Origin: Coprinopsis marcescibilis
Lineage: Eukaryota > Basidiomycota > Agaricomycetes > Agaricales > Psathyrellaceae
Direction of reading: 5' to 3'
NCBI GenBank assembly: GCA_004369085.1
Contig: ML210202.1
Coordinates: 98,465-162,464, forward strand
DNA: 64,000 nt
Shown here: piece after piece, positions 24,947 through 36,535 of the stretch
How positions within the stretch are numbered: the stretch's first letter is position 1
How the letters are laid out: every line of letters starts with the position of its first letter
Translations under genes and position numbers: made by a program
Notes under the pieces: model-generated
Told to the model about the DNA's origin: nothing
Databases searched by the model: none
The model's input: the letters and a program-made list of their open reading frames with translations, nothing else

Positions 24947-26000
24947 TCAACCGGAGTTTGTGGTAATGGCACCTACCTTTGCAGCGGCCCACTTAATTGC
25001 AACCTCCTTTATCCTGTTACTCAAAGTCGCTCGGCACCCATTACATTCCAACCCCTCCTGCAGCCCAGAAAACGTCTTTTGCAAGGTATTAATCGGGACA
25101 TCTCCCGAAATCAGCACAACACCCCACGAATCCAGGCGATGATAAACTCACCGATCTTACCCTCCCATACAAGATACGCAGCAGCCAAAGCCCACGCCCT
25201 CGCCAACCTTTTTTGATCGCCAAATCCACACGCCTTCGTCACAGGATGCATCTCCGGCGGCTGAAGAATGATCTTCTTAAACACCTCCTGCCTGTCAATG
25301 TGCAGGAACATCAACCTTTTGAGGTAGACCGCACCCATCCTCCGCGCCATCGCGTCGGTAACTTGCGATACAGAGAAAGCCAATGTATATGAAGACGACC
25401 GAACGGCTAATTCGTGCAACTGGTGATGAGCAGCGAACGCGTAGATACGCAAGGGCAAGAGCGCGGCGTGTGTGAGTAGGAGGCTGAACAGTTGCCTCCC
25501 AGGATGGATTTGCGTCTTCGGGGAGATATTGTAGAACCCCATCCGATCTACAGCTTCTTCCAATAAGTCGAAGCTGGGTGCATAGCTTGCGCACGACAAG
25601 TTGTAGAGGGAATGCAGGATGACATTTAGCACGGCAGAAGACTCGGGGACGTCGATTATGTCGTCCTGAGAAGCAGCGGAAGAAAGGAACTGGTCGAAGA
25701 TCATGGGAGATGATGCTTTCATGACACTAGAGTGCACGTAGAAGAGCACGGAGTCTGAAGTCCGAAAAATGGCGTCATGAGTTGCATCATGCGATCCTGG
25801 GTGAAACGACGAGGAGACAGATACAACTAATTCTTCATCGTTGCCGCCAGCTGAAACTGCGAGTTCTTCGCTTTCCGATCGTTCGCCAGTAGAGCTCTCG
25901 GGAGTGAGGAGCCTTGAGGTTGAGTCTATCTGTAAGGTTTGCGGTGGGTGGATAAATCGCTTGTGATCGCATAACCGTGCTCTGAAAAGCAACCCACCAT
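24947..26000 (-). CDS. BTB/POZ domain protein, paralogue 2
   Basis: Closely similar to the gene at 17.4-18.5 kb. The BTB part reads FYVHSSVMKASSPMIFDQFL and DIIDVPESSAVLNVILHSLY, followed by LPLRIYAFAAHHQLHELAVR and LARAWALAAAYLVWEGKIG. The terminal exon gives LQEGLECNGCRATLSNRIKE and stops at 24947. The ATG at 26000-25998 is followed at once by a donor (gtgggttg), and the acceptor at 25930 restarts the frame with IDSTSRLLTPESS. Compared with paralogue 1 it has about 20 extra N-terminal residues before DEELVVSVSSSF. Both genes share their upstream flank, so the duplication covered the promoter. Probable adaptor protein, function unknown. Confidence 0.75.
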
Positions 26001-27260
26001 GATGCTAACGGGGGTTGAAGAGGATGGGTGCCATACAGGGTGAGCTATCGTGCCCCAATTTATGGCACCGTGTTCTACCACTTTGGGCGATCCAGTGAAT
26101 GCCCCCGCCATATGCCAAGAGAATATTGGGTCGATTCGAGTCTAGACTCCAACAAAAGTCAAGCGCCGAAGGAGGGGGAGATTGGAATGGACGATATGGA
26201 TCATTTGTCATAACAGAATGGTGCGGTTTAACTCCACATGAGCTGCGAAGAAGGTTGTGAAAATCACCCACCAATAAGGAAAGGGACCTGTTGCGTCGTG
26301 ATTCCCGGGACGAGGGGAGCTTGAACGAATGGTGTCGAGAGTGTGATATGGTCGCGGCAAAAATAGAGGCAGTCAAGGCTGGGGTGTTTTACGTCCTTCT
26401 GACTTTATCGGCGCTTTATCCTTCCCCAACAGTGAAAGAAGTCCTGTAAGGATACAACCACTCATCATACGCGACGTCATCAACCAAAGACACACCATTG
26501 GCTAACTCAAAAGGCCACCCAGTCGATATATACATAAGCTTTGAGACGCGGTCAAATGAGTCTCTTATTCCGAGAGCTAAACTGCAGATATGGAAGGTAT
26601 GGTTACTGAGGCGTGAGGTAGGAGGAGCCACATACGTCCGAATGTATGTCGTGGATGTAATTGATGTTTCTTCCCTATTTTATATGTTTTCCTATTTGTT
26701 TTCGGCGATAAGGACTCCTTGGACGGCAGAACGGGATTTTGGAGTGGAGTGGAGGGGCATATTTCAATTACGAAGCAGGCAAAATGGTACGGTCTTCGCT
26801 GTCCACATTCACATTCAAAATGACTGTTCGGTAGAGAAGATCTGATTAGAAGTTAGCGTGGAGGGCATGGTACCCACAGTGCGCAATCAATATTTCTTTA
26901 GTAGGGAAAGGTGGTGCCAAAACAAAATCGACCATTATCCAACAATCGACCGTTTCTCTCTCTTTCTTCGCTTCCCCTGAGTTGGTCCCGTGCCGTGCCA
27001 TACTGTTCGAGTCGGCATTCTATGGCCTGGTGAGGACGAACTTACTATCCACACCATCTCATTATCCGTGAATGACGTTGTGCTCCGCATGCGATACGAA
27101 AATGGCGGGTCAGTGATGCCAATCACAGCGAGTCTCCACAAAAGGAAGCACAGCAGGTCAGGATAGGACAGATGTAATTGAAAGCTCAGCTGATATCCTT
27201 ATCCTATGCATTTAAGAATCGTAATCATTTCTCAGCCGCCCCGTCTGGGGCAATGAGCTA
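26001..27260. repeat. Duplicated flank, block B (copy of 18.5-20.4 kb)
   Basis: Counterpart of block A, in the same orientation relative to its BTB gene and shorter (about 1.26 kb against 1.97 kb). The difference is partly an internal partial repeat in block A. It has no convincing coding sequence. Confidence 0.6.
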
Positions 27261-27674
27261 TTATTAACTATCGATAGTACCTGCTAGTAAGATTGCGCCA
27301 GCAAGGATTATGACAGTGAGATATGTATTGCCGCCTAGACAGTGCAGAGGTGAGAGACAAGAACGCTAGCCGCCACAGGGTTTAAAAGGGCTGCCAGCTA
27401 CAGGGGAGTCAAGCTTCAAGCGAGTCCGCAAGCTGTGCATGCAAGCCTAAACTGGGACAGATCCGTGGAACTCGGCCTATCCACATCTTATCTTATCTCA
27501 GTCGTTGTCTTGGCCGATATCCGATGATCTCACTGCCACTGGCTGAATGACGTCGCTCACTGTGGCCTTTCCAAGGGTTCCACTGCTGCCACTCTGGTGG
27601 AGCCATATAGTTCGAACTAATCCAAGCAAAATGGAGTCCAACAACCTTACTCTGAACTGGAGTGAAAATTCAAG
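27261..27674. other. Probable promoter of the 27.7 kb gene
   Basis: No ORF of note. A short upstream ATG (27631) closes after a few codons just before the start at 27675. Confidence 0.4.
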
Positions 27675-28316
27675 ATGAGCATTACGAATCCTAGTTCTTC
27701 AAGCAACGCAGGCCGCAACACCGGAAACAAAGTTAGGTGAGGGTCTGCAAGCAACTCGCTGATCTTTCTGGTACGACGCTCAACCTTTTGAAAGGGGGAT
27801 ATTTGAAGTTGTGCATGGTGCGTTGTGCAGACGGTCTCCATTCTACTCGCTCAAGTCTCATATTTGACTCAAGGCCTTGGTGACAATATTCGCGGCACAT
27901 TTCTTGGTGCCGTCGACACGATGATGAACCACAACTCCTCGAAAAATGATGAGATCGCTCGCCAGGGTCGATTAGAGATGCAACGAGGTTTGACGAATAT
28001 GCGAAGCGGTCGTACCACCACCACAGCACAGCCTGGTATGGTGCAGTCTACAGCGCCTGGCACTGGACCATGGTCTCCGGCACATGGCGACTTTTATCCC
28101 CAGGACCCACAAGCGCAGTCGCTGTATGCGCCCGCAAGCTATGATAGGAATGCGACAGTGATTAAACCAGCGCCCAACCTTGCGAGCTCAGGTACGCTGT
28201 GTGTGACTCTGATGACGTACATTCAATCTCAAAATCTGGCTCTAGTTGTCACTGGCACTGGAAGAATGCCTGAACCCCAATATGGAACATTTAATCAGTA
28301 CGGCAGGAAAGGGTAA
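27675..28316 (+). CDS. Small conserved basidiomycete protein, tandem copy 1
   Basis: Exon 1 encodes MSITNPSSSSNAGRNTGNKV up to a donor near 27735. After an acceptor at about 27875 the conserved block is GLGDNIRGTFLGAVDTMM, then KNDEIARQGRLEMQRGLTNM, and a Gly/Pro-rich tail. The pattern G(I/L)G(E/D)NIRGT..AVD....NDEIARQGR recurs in the next gene and is one I associate with small uncharacterised basidiomycete proteins; no biochemical role is known to me. A second intron of 54 nt (about 28191-28244) is in frame. A small middle exon may exist between 27735 and 27875. No signal peptide or membrane segment is seen. Confidence 0.6.
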
Positions 28317-28596
28317 TCCTGGGTATGACCAGGTGGTCTTAGCCTATGCTTGCGTGAATGGCATCTAATAGTTTAGTCGTTTTTAAACCATAATCCCCAT
28401 ACTTTCCCTTGCCACGATTTATAATGCCGCATTTTGTTCGTTCGCACTACATAGTCCAGAATGATAGCCTCCCTAGTCATGACATCACAGTCATCTCCAA
28501 GGACGTCACTCTCAACTGAGTGGAGTCAGCGGTAAGACAGACAGATATATACCACCTGTACCATCGTCAAATTCTAGAATAAAACAACTATACCTT
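28317..28596. other. Spacer between tandem copies
   Basis: Terminator/promoter space of the tandem pair, with no other feature seen. Confidence 0.4.
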
Positions 28597-29284
28597 ATGC
28601 AACTTCGACAAGAAACCGGAAGCCCAAATTCCCTCCATGATACGGTTGGGAGCAGAGTCAGGTGAGCCCAATATTGAATGTGCTCAAGGTGGTTAACAAG
28701 GTGTATTAAACTCCCACCGACAGAGGTGCATTCGAGGCCACTCAAGGTATGAATCTTGGTGCCTCCAGGTCGATTTCCTGTGTCTAAACGTACTTTATCT
28801 CATAGGTATCGGTGAGAACATCAGAGGGACAACATTGGTAGCCGTTGACCGGCTGACAGGTCGGAGAGACGGTAGGGAAAACGAAGAGATTGCTCGACAA
28901 GGCCGTCGAAGGACTGCCCAGGGGATTGAAAATATGGGTCAAGGAGGTAGAATGGTTGTCAATAACGAGTATCCAACATTCTCTGATGGTGGTGGGATGA
29001 ATTATTCCTTATCCAGAACCCATGTCGCTCACATCTTCCGACAGGCTCCAACTATCGACAGCAGCATCACAGGGAGAATGATGATGTCTCCGGAATTCCT
29101 GGGTCGGGCTCTCGACCAAGTCATCACAGGGACGATGCTATCTCTGGCCTGCCACAGGGCGAGATTCAGGAACTGCAGGAAACGGCAACGTCTTCTGGGA
29201 CATGCCAGCACGCCAAACCGTTCATCAGACAAACGTATAACTAAAATGCCGCTCTTGTGTATCAACATTGTTGAAGTTAAATAA
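28597..29284 (+). CDS. Small conserved basidiomycete protein, tandem copy 2
   Basis: Exon 1 reads MQLRQETGSPNSLHDTVGSR and ends VR at a donor near 28660, parallel to copy 1. A small exon (GAFEATQ) bridges the frame to GIGENIRGTTLVAVDRLTG, followed by ENEEIARQGRRRTAQGIENM. This is the same block as copy 1 with more substitutions. The 3' half (29000-29284) is open but not alignable to copy 1 and may include intron or untranslated sequence, so the stop is uncertain. Direct tandem duplication is inferred. Confidence 0.5.
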
Positions 29285-29992
29285 ATTACTACACTGTATG
29301 TATAGTATTGACGAAACCCTGACCTGAGTGATGTGGTCTGAGTCTCTAGTATAGCAAGAGATCGATCTATCTTCCGCAATGGAGTTTTGACACATGAGCG
29401 CATCCATCGTAACATGTAACATTGGATGCCCTTTACGACGACCTATGCACCCTGCTACATTCTCCCTCGTCATTTCCCTTGATTCTCTCTGTCTCCTTAC
29501 AGTCGCTTAGCCCTCCATGAAACCTTTTCATCTCAGGTACGAGCGATGAGCACCAAATGAAAGTTATGAAGACGCTAGTAATTCAACACAGATTTAGACT
29601 CGTAGATATTGTTAGCCTGTCTGCGAGATACCCCGAAACGGGCAAAGCGATGCTTCATCCGACGTCGTCACCGCATCCGAATTGCTCCAATTAAGATATA
29701 AAGGCCGTCTTTTTAGATAGGTGGGTAGCCCTGTCATTGTTTCTCATAAGGCGTAAGCACAGCCCGCATAGGTTTCAGAATTTTGGTTTGCACTCTACCA
29801 GACATTGGGTTATGGGTAGTGAATGTTCAATGCAGTTTAGCAAGCGATCCCACACCACATTATCAGTGGAAGTGCGAGCATGGCTCCTAGTACAATTGTA
29901 GCCTTACTTGACCTGGTGTTCCTCTGTGTTCCCGATCCACGTGGCTGCGTGCCACCAGTCTGTGAAGGAGCCGGCGGAGCAGTTACGCTTCC
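29285..29992. other. Convergent intergenic region
   Basis: No gene recognised between the tandem pair and the 3' end of the beta-trefoil gene. Confidence 0.5.
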
Positions 29993-30728
29993 CTAGGAAG
30001 TAGATATAATATCAGTAGACTCGCGCGCCGGTGTTGACTCGAGCGAAGGACCTACTACCGATGCAGACTCGGAAGAACTCGTGCCAGATATGGGCGTCAG
30101 ACCTACTGGTCGTATAAGCCAAAGCTCGTTCTCGGCCATGTCGTAGTGATCATAGAGAATGATCTAGTGTTTATCAGGACCGATTCTCGGAAAAGCGTTG
30201 CGGCTCAGGGCAGGTGCGTACGTGTGCGTGATCCACGGGTTCTCCGCCGGCTATGTTCCAGACTTTGCTGCGATTGGGCCGAACGACTATCTCAGAGTCT
30301 ACTGCGATTCTATGGCGGCGGACGCAGGTGAGGGGGTGAATATGGAGCATGGAGACAGACGTACCTATACCCGCCTTCCTCCGCTTGTATGATGTACCAT
30401 GCTCGTAGTTCCGGTCCTGAAGCGAGGATGGCATCGTCCCCAGGATACGCTACATACATATCATATAACTCATTTCGTATGGTGTAGAGCCTAGGGATAG
30501 ATGTCTGATTTATTTCCCACTGAATAGTAACCAAACGTGGAAGTTATCGTCGCTGGGTCAGAGGTAGGTATTTGCAGGAAGAGGTGATCTACGTACGTGA
30601 TGTGCGGGACTACCGGCGTATGGTCGTCCTCGTACTGGTGTAGCCTCTGCACTGTCCCGGAACAAGAGAAAGAATCTATCGCTCCCAACGAAGGAAGAGA
30701 TGGTGTACGTTCCATTTATAAGTGCCAT
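29993..30728 (-). CDS. Beta-trefoil (ricin-B-lectin-like) protein
   Basis: The start at 30728 gives MALINGTYTISSFVG, the normal opening of fungal beta-trefoil lectins and trefoil protease inhibitors. A second exon gives WEINQTSIPRLYTIRNELYD, continuing MYVAYPGDDAILASG and LRAWYIIQAEEGGYR. Later exons give IAVDSEIVVRPNRSKVWNIA and a C-terminal Ser/Thr-rich stretch ending at 29993. Repeated (Y/W)xI and QxW-like positions fit the threefold repeat, but the classical QxW triplet is only partly kept. There is no signal peptide, as in many cytoplasmic fungal lectins stored for defence. Sugar binding or protease inhibition cannot be told apart from the sequence. Confidence 0.65.
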
Positions 30729-31700
30729 GGTCCACTGGAGAGAGTGAAGGAGAAGGTGTATGGGAGGACGGCAACAGTGATGAGCAGGACCAAAGTACAT
30801 TGCGACATTTATATCTTTATACTATGGACTGGGTGTGAATATCATACGTAGCGTTACAGTCACTATGTATAACGATGCTGTCAAGACTGCTGCTCATCAG
30901 TCACATCAGACAGCGGGAAAGGTTCAAATTGAGTTATGTTCCTTTTATGTGACAAGGGGTTGTTAGATATATGCTAATGGACACAGCTTATGGACAGGAT
31001 CTGCGCTCACTTGGTGTTGTCTAACAGCTGCCATCAGGCGCTGTGGGCGGGACGCTCGGACTCATAACTTTTGACCTCGTTTCTGGACGACCTAGATAGA
31101 GCTTGGGGGGCTTAAGATATGCATTTTTGATAGTTTCAAATCTCTGATATCGGGATTGTATCGGGACCCTTTACATATCTCGTTTGGGATTTGAGGGAAC
31201 GGCACCCTCGATCAGCAAAGAACTTTAAGCGCTTGAGGTTTCGAACCAGGGGTGCAGAAGTACTTACATCAACCCATCAAACAATTTTCAGGGCATGCGC
31301 AGTGCGCACAGCCTTTACCATCAGTGGCATCGATCCATCCGATTCCCAGTCCAGACTCCATCCCACACCTTTGCATTCAACTTTGTCTGGACTCTGGACT
31401 CTGAATTGAGAACAACCTTCACATCGAAAGTTCCATCAACGCTAGAAATTCGGTAAGGCTTCCCGAACTTAGCAGTCCTAGGCCTGTGTCATCACCATTC
31501 TCTTTTCTAATTCCAGACGGAATTGACGGTGCTCACTGCTTTCGATGTATGTCCGTTCCCACCGTAATATATTGATTGACATTGAATAGGACGACGAAGC
31601 CAAGCGGTACTGGTCAGAAAACAGACGCCAAAGTGATACTCAAATAATGCGCCAGACAATAAGAATGTCCAACAAACGGATATCACAACGTTCTTCGGCC
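30729..31700. other. Intergenic, no gene seen
   Basis: Short ORFs only. A TTCGAA-containing B-box-like motif near 31240 (minus strand) has no partner A-box. Confidence 0.5.
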
Positions 31701-33005
31701 CTACAAGCCGAAAAAGTCCATCGCCACAACCTCAGTACCGCTCTCCGGTAACCCATGACCAGCACCCTGACCCGAAAACGTCTCCAGTAACCCATTCCCA
31801 TACACCTGCTTCGTCCACCCCTGCCTCGGGTTCCCCGCAAACGTCCCAGTCGGCGTCTGCGAGATGTTGAAAATGTTAGTCCATTGCTTCATCTGCTCCG
31901 CCAAATTCTTATGATCCAGCGCGAAATCGTTCGTGCCATGCCAGATCTGCATCTTAGGGTACGGGCCTGTGTAGCCTGGGTAGGCGCGCCGGACACGGTC
32001 GCCCCACTCTTGAGGTGAGCGGATTACGGTACCACTCTGGCAAGGGTCTGGCGGGAATTGGGGTGTGTTGGCAGCGAGACAGCCGACTGCAGTCCCGGCC
32101 CAGACTGCACCTGCAGTGAAGAGGTTGGGGTACGTGGCGGCCATGATGTTCGTCATCATTGCGCCAGAGGATGTGCCGGTGACAAAGACTTTCTTGGGGT
32201 CGATGTTCCAGTTTGTTAGGGCGTATTCGACAGCGGATGCGATGCCTGTGCTGTCATCACCCCCGTCGTGTGTGAGGGATGCAGTGCTGGTTATATCCCA
32301 GCAGTTGGAGCTACCTGGGGGGGACTGTCCGTAGAGGACCATGAAACCGCGTTGGTCGGCGTGTTGGCGGAAGCCTGGGAAGCCCGAGAAGTATTGCTGT
32401 TGGGATTCGGTTAGAGGATAGAACAGACGGGGAATATGCAGGCGGTGAGAACGTACAGACGCAGTACCACCGCAAGGGTGCAGAGCGACGAGAAGGCCCG
32501 GGCGGACTTTGACACTGGATGGCTTGTAGACGTACATGCTGATGTTGCTTGGGTTGCGCCCAAAGTTGCTGAGTTGGGTGAGTTGGCCTGCTGGGATGTT
32601 CGGTGCGGGGGTGCTGGTGGCAATTGGTGCTGAGGTTGTGGTTGATACCACTGGGGGCAGGGAGGTGGTTGATACGACAGGGGGTGCGGGGGTCACGGGC
32701 GTTCCTCCGGTGTTCTGACATTGGGAGTACCCTGTTAAATGATGAATTGTGTCGTGAGTATACATATTAACTGGATCATGGACGCGTGAGAGGCGCTGAC
32801 ATTCGTTTACCCTGATGCAGGCTAGACCAGCGTCACATTGGGTGGATCCCTGATAGCCAGTACCTCCGCCTGAAGGTGTTCAGTTCGAATGGATTGATAA
32901 AATGTTGATGCGACACTTACATTGGCCGTACAAAGGAACGGCTGTAACAGACGTAACGATGGAAGCCATTGCGAGGATGCTTGCGAAACGAGGAGTGAGG
33001 ATCAT
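31701..33005 (-). CDS. Secreted carbohydrate esterase family 1 (acetylxylan/feruloyl esterase) with N-terminal CBM1
   Basis: The start at 33005 gives a signal peptide (FASILAMASIVTSVTA). A CBM1 follows, spread over three exons: YGQCGGTGYQGSTQCDAGLA, CIR and GYSQCQ. All four cysteines and the aromatic positions for cellulose binding are present. A Thr/Pro/Ser-rich linker leads to the esterase domain: LLVALHPCGGTAS, FMVLYGQSPPGSSNCWDI and the nucleophile elbow VFVTGTSSGAMMTNIMAATY (G-x-S-x-G). Next come MQIWHGTNDF (acid region) and GQGAGHGLPESG (catalytic His region), ending VAMDFFGL at 31701. It should remove acetyl or feruloyl groups from xylan outside the cell while tethered to cellulose. 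One intron inside the catalytic domain (near 32395-32457) happens to be in frame. Confidence 0.9.
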
Positions 33006-34200
33006 CTTGCAGGTATCTGTAGCAAGAAAACTCGAGAAGGTGGTTCTTCAAGTTTGTTGAAGCTAAGCTCCATGCCTCGTCGCGTTTTTATAGGGTTCAA
33101 AAGTACCTAAGAAGTCACTCATAACCGACTTTGTTCCGAGAACTTCAAGGTCTAATGGTTCGATACACTGCTGCAAGCGTCGATCGACTATAATTACTGC
33201 ATACATGGACACCGGACTCGAAATTCTACTTCAGTGCGCGGTTTTGAGAAGCCCTCCCATCACTCCCATCAGGGCGCTGCGACTTGGCAACCCCAAAAAG
33301 CAGCGGAAATTGGATAGTGCGTGGGATGCGTATGGAGCAATCTGAGCGTACCCATCGCCATCGGGTTGGTACATTGCTACAAATGCCCAATGAGCTACTC
33401 TCCTGTGATCTTCGAGTCCGATTTCCCGTGCGACGGGCCGGCTGAGTCATCCAAGATGAAGCTCCCCGGGCCGTCCTACATGATTTTCCCGCCAAAGGCT
33501 GGCTACTCAATGGCTACTACACCAGACGCCCGACAGGATACCCGACTAAAAACGCGAAGTTGAAATCAGCATGTTGTCAGCGGGACAATTTATCGGTTTT
33601 ACCTCGCTCCCGCATGAACCTTTTTAACAACGCTTTGAAAATCGCATCACAGTTGTGCTCGTACTACGAGACCAATGCGACGCTTCTTTGCTCAACGACA
33701 GGATGGATGCATGTTATATCGGAATGCAGCTTGGTTACATGGATTTGCCACAACGTTGACAGAAGGAGGTGTAGCAACCAATACTAGTAGAACGAGCTTG
33801 GTGCACATATTCCTAGCAGAGCCTGGCTTGGTTGGGTGCTTGAGGTCTTGGCGAATTCTAAGCTGAAAATATATTGCAGGCTGAGAGTCTCATGAAAATG
33901 GTGTGCTTAGGCTTGTAAGGGTGGAGAAGCTTTTAGATTCAAGTTTTGTTGGTTTCTTTGAGATAGAGTATATCAAAAAACGTACATGTTTTGTCCAGTC
34001 TTGGCTGAGTGAGAAAGAGGCCTGGTCAGGTGTACTGTTTGTCAAATGATGGAATTGTTATGGTAGGTATTATTTAATGGGTTAGATGGATTATATCGAC
34101 CTCATGTATTTGGTATACCCTAAAGTGATTATTGACAAATAGCAAATGCAGAGCGGGACAAAAGCATGAAAGGAAGGACAGTGGATGTAAAGCAGACTGA
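33006..34200. other. Intergenic, no gene seen
   Basis: Divergent from the esterase gene. ORFs at 33321-33563 and 33560-33787 lack domains. Confidence 0.5.
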
Positions 34201-35843
34201 TCATGCAGGGGAGGATTCTGAATGCCTGACATGAAACCCATTTGTTGAAGACACCAGGTGAACTGGGGAACAACTATCACCATCATCTTCGACTACTCTA
34301 AGACAGCTACTCCTTAGCGAGTCGGTGCGGGTGGTGTATTTGTGGAATCCTGAACCAGGAAGTTCTTCTTTATCATCCTCTATGATAGAGTCCAACTCAA
34401 TGACATGTGAACGGGACTTGGATGATATGCTTGTGTCAGTCAACGCGTTGCTATAGGCATCAGGCATAAGCCTGATGCTGGTTTGGCGGGAAATGTCTGG
34501 GCTTTGGTCGACTTCGCAAAGCCGATGGCAGTTGTTGAAAGTTGCAAAGATGACGTTTGTATAGCTATAATTTGAGGTTGGACGATGAGAGTTTGTATCT
34601 AGCGAGGCAGCAACTAGAAGCAAAGGATTTACATTCGACTGAGCATCCATTGGCTGTTCGAAATCGTCGAGTCCCCCTGTGTTAGTCATCATGGGAAATG
34701 AAGTGGAGGTAGATGGTTTTACATGGAGATATGCATTGTGTCGTGTGGTCGGGTGTAGAATAACACTAGGTTTACAAGGGCGAGGAGTGTGACGATCATG
34801 CCACTTTCGATGGTATGAACAATAAGAGTTTTGAGTATAACTTTAGTCACTCTTATCATCGTCCCTTGTTGATATCTGGTGAACTGCAGAGCCGGTTCAA
34901 AAAAGCAAAAGCCTGAGTTGAAAGTGTGACAGACCTGACAGATCATCGAGATCAAGATGGATGCGTCGCAGATGAGACTCAAAATGAGGTGGATCCCGAT
35001 GGGAATACCAAGTTTGTGTGACTTTCTCATGTTGTTTCCTGACATTGTGAACTAAATCAGGGGTTAGGAACCAACATCTGCGTTTGTGAAAAAAGAAAAG
35101 CTTGCCATTATGCATGTTGCGATAGCGGCGCCAAACTGGATTACGGATAGCTAATGAGTGGTGTAAAAATCAGTAAGTCATAGGGGCATACCATGAGAAT
35201 AGCCCCTGGAAGCATAATGCTACTACAAAAATGTGCGCAAAGAAGTTAGAAATGGCCTTGATCAGTGTGGATCAAATGCCAAAGGACTTACAGCTCCTGT
35301 TGAGGACTGTGTAGAATGGTGCGGTGGCTGAGAGTCTGTGGTTTTCCTTTATTTCTTTGTTGCTTATGAGTACATGCCAGGCATGGTTGCAAATAATTAG
35401 AATGCTAAGCAGCTCGGCAATGGTGACAAATGTCACTGTGGCATAGGTCGTTAGTATGATGATTAGTATGCTCTGTAACTTGGAGGAAAGAGTGCAGAGT
35501 TGACAAACCCAGGATCTTGGCGTAGCCTTTTTCTGCGACTGACGAGTTGATGATGTAGCTGTCTGAATGCAAGTATTGAGCTGAAGGGGGTCAAAGAATA
35601 TGGAAGAGGTTCTCACATAGTTGTACCAAAAATGCGCCGAACAAGAGGAATGTGAGCTGGGATCCTAGTAGCTGGCGGGGAAGGCATCAGAGCATTTGTC
35701 TACTACATTTCCAAGTATGAGCTTACTGAGGGACCCAACCTGGTGACCGAAGTTGTGTCAGTGACCGACAGGCTCTGGTGACTGGTCTCATCTCCTGCTT
35801 ACTGGAAGACGGGATCTATGGCGGGTGGGGCATCACTTCCCAT
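34201..35843 (-). CDS. DUF6534-type integral membrane protein (copy 2, inverted paralogue)
   Basis: Same exon plan as the plus-strand copy at 7.0-8.8 kb. The ATG at 35843 opens MGSDAPPAIDPVFQ, then come a 13-nt microexon (GTTGGGTCCCTCA) and LLGSQLTFLLFGAFLVQL. Next are a short loop exon, VTFVTIAELLSILIICNHAW and a 14-nt microexon. IQFGAAIATCIMASFSFF follows, then HKLGIPIGIHLILSLICDAS, KVILKTLIVHTIESGMIVTL, VLFYTRPHDTMHIS and WMLSRIYTNVIFATFNN. The polar tail runs to the stop at 34201. About seven hydrophobic segments. The intron after FTNAD must be very short (24-33 nt in the models tried). A retrotransposon sits 166 bp upstream of the start. Function unknown. Confidence 0.7.
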
Positions 35844-36004
35844 GACCGATGTTAGCGACCTGGAGAAAGTTGCACAAACAAACCCGCTTGGAGGGTGACG
35901 CAAAACAGCTATCAAGGCAAGAGGCAGCAGAGTTAAAAAGAACGGGGTTGTGCTGTTGTTGGTTCATTCTTCCCCCATGTTCTCCGCCTCCACATTATGA
36001 CTTG

Positions 36005-36009
36005 ACACT
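36005..36009. repeat. Target-site duplication, left
   Basis: ACACT immediately before the 5' LTR, identical to the five bases after the 3' LTR. Confidence 0.9.
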
Positions 36010-36535
36010 TGTTACACCATCTCCAATGGTGGAACATGAAGACGGATACATATTAACAACAGACAAGTGTCTTGACATACAGATGGATTATTTTCAAAGG
36101 ATAGGATTGTTTGATTACGAGTTGATAGATACCCCTGACTGTCAATCCGGAACTTGGGGGTATTTTTAGGATAGATAAAGAACATGAGGTTATGACGTAG
36201 TATTTTCTTATTTATAGGAAAGATAATGGAAGGAACTTATCGATAATATCTATAAGAGATAAGGATAGTGTATTTAAACTTACCTTATTAGGTAGTTGTA
36301 CTTTAGTTTTGATCTTGTTTCCCTCTGTCACTCAATAGTTAATGAATAAGACTTTTGTTAGTCTTCTCGTCAATGGATCGTCTTACTTGAAAAACCTAAG
36401 AAACTCAATTGTCTTGACATTAGCTTGTCTCAACTCTCTCAGTCAACTCGTTCATCTCGACAATCTTTCGTCTCGACTTAAATCACAAAATATCGACAAA
36501 CGACTAAGGTGTACCATTCGCCTTGCGTCGTAACA
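36010..36535 (+). repeat. 5' LTR
   Basis: 526 bp with 6-bp terminal inverted repeats TGTTAC/GTAACA. It differs from the 3' LTR at about 8 positions, of which about six are CG to TG or CG to CA type, including one site that reads TG here and CA in the other LTR. Confidence 0.95.

Noticed and set aside
31225..31265. B-box-like GGTTCGAAACC on the minus strand
   Set aside because: No A-box at the right distance and no cloverleaf.
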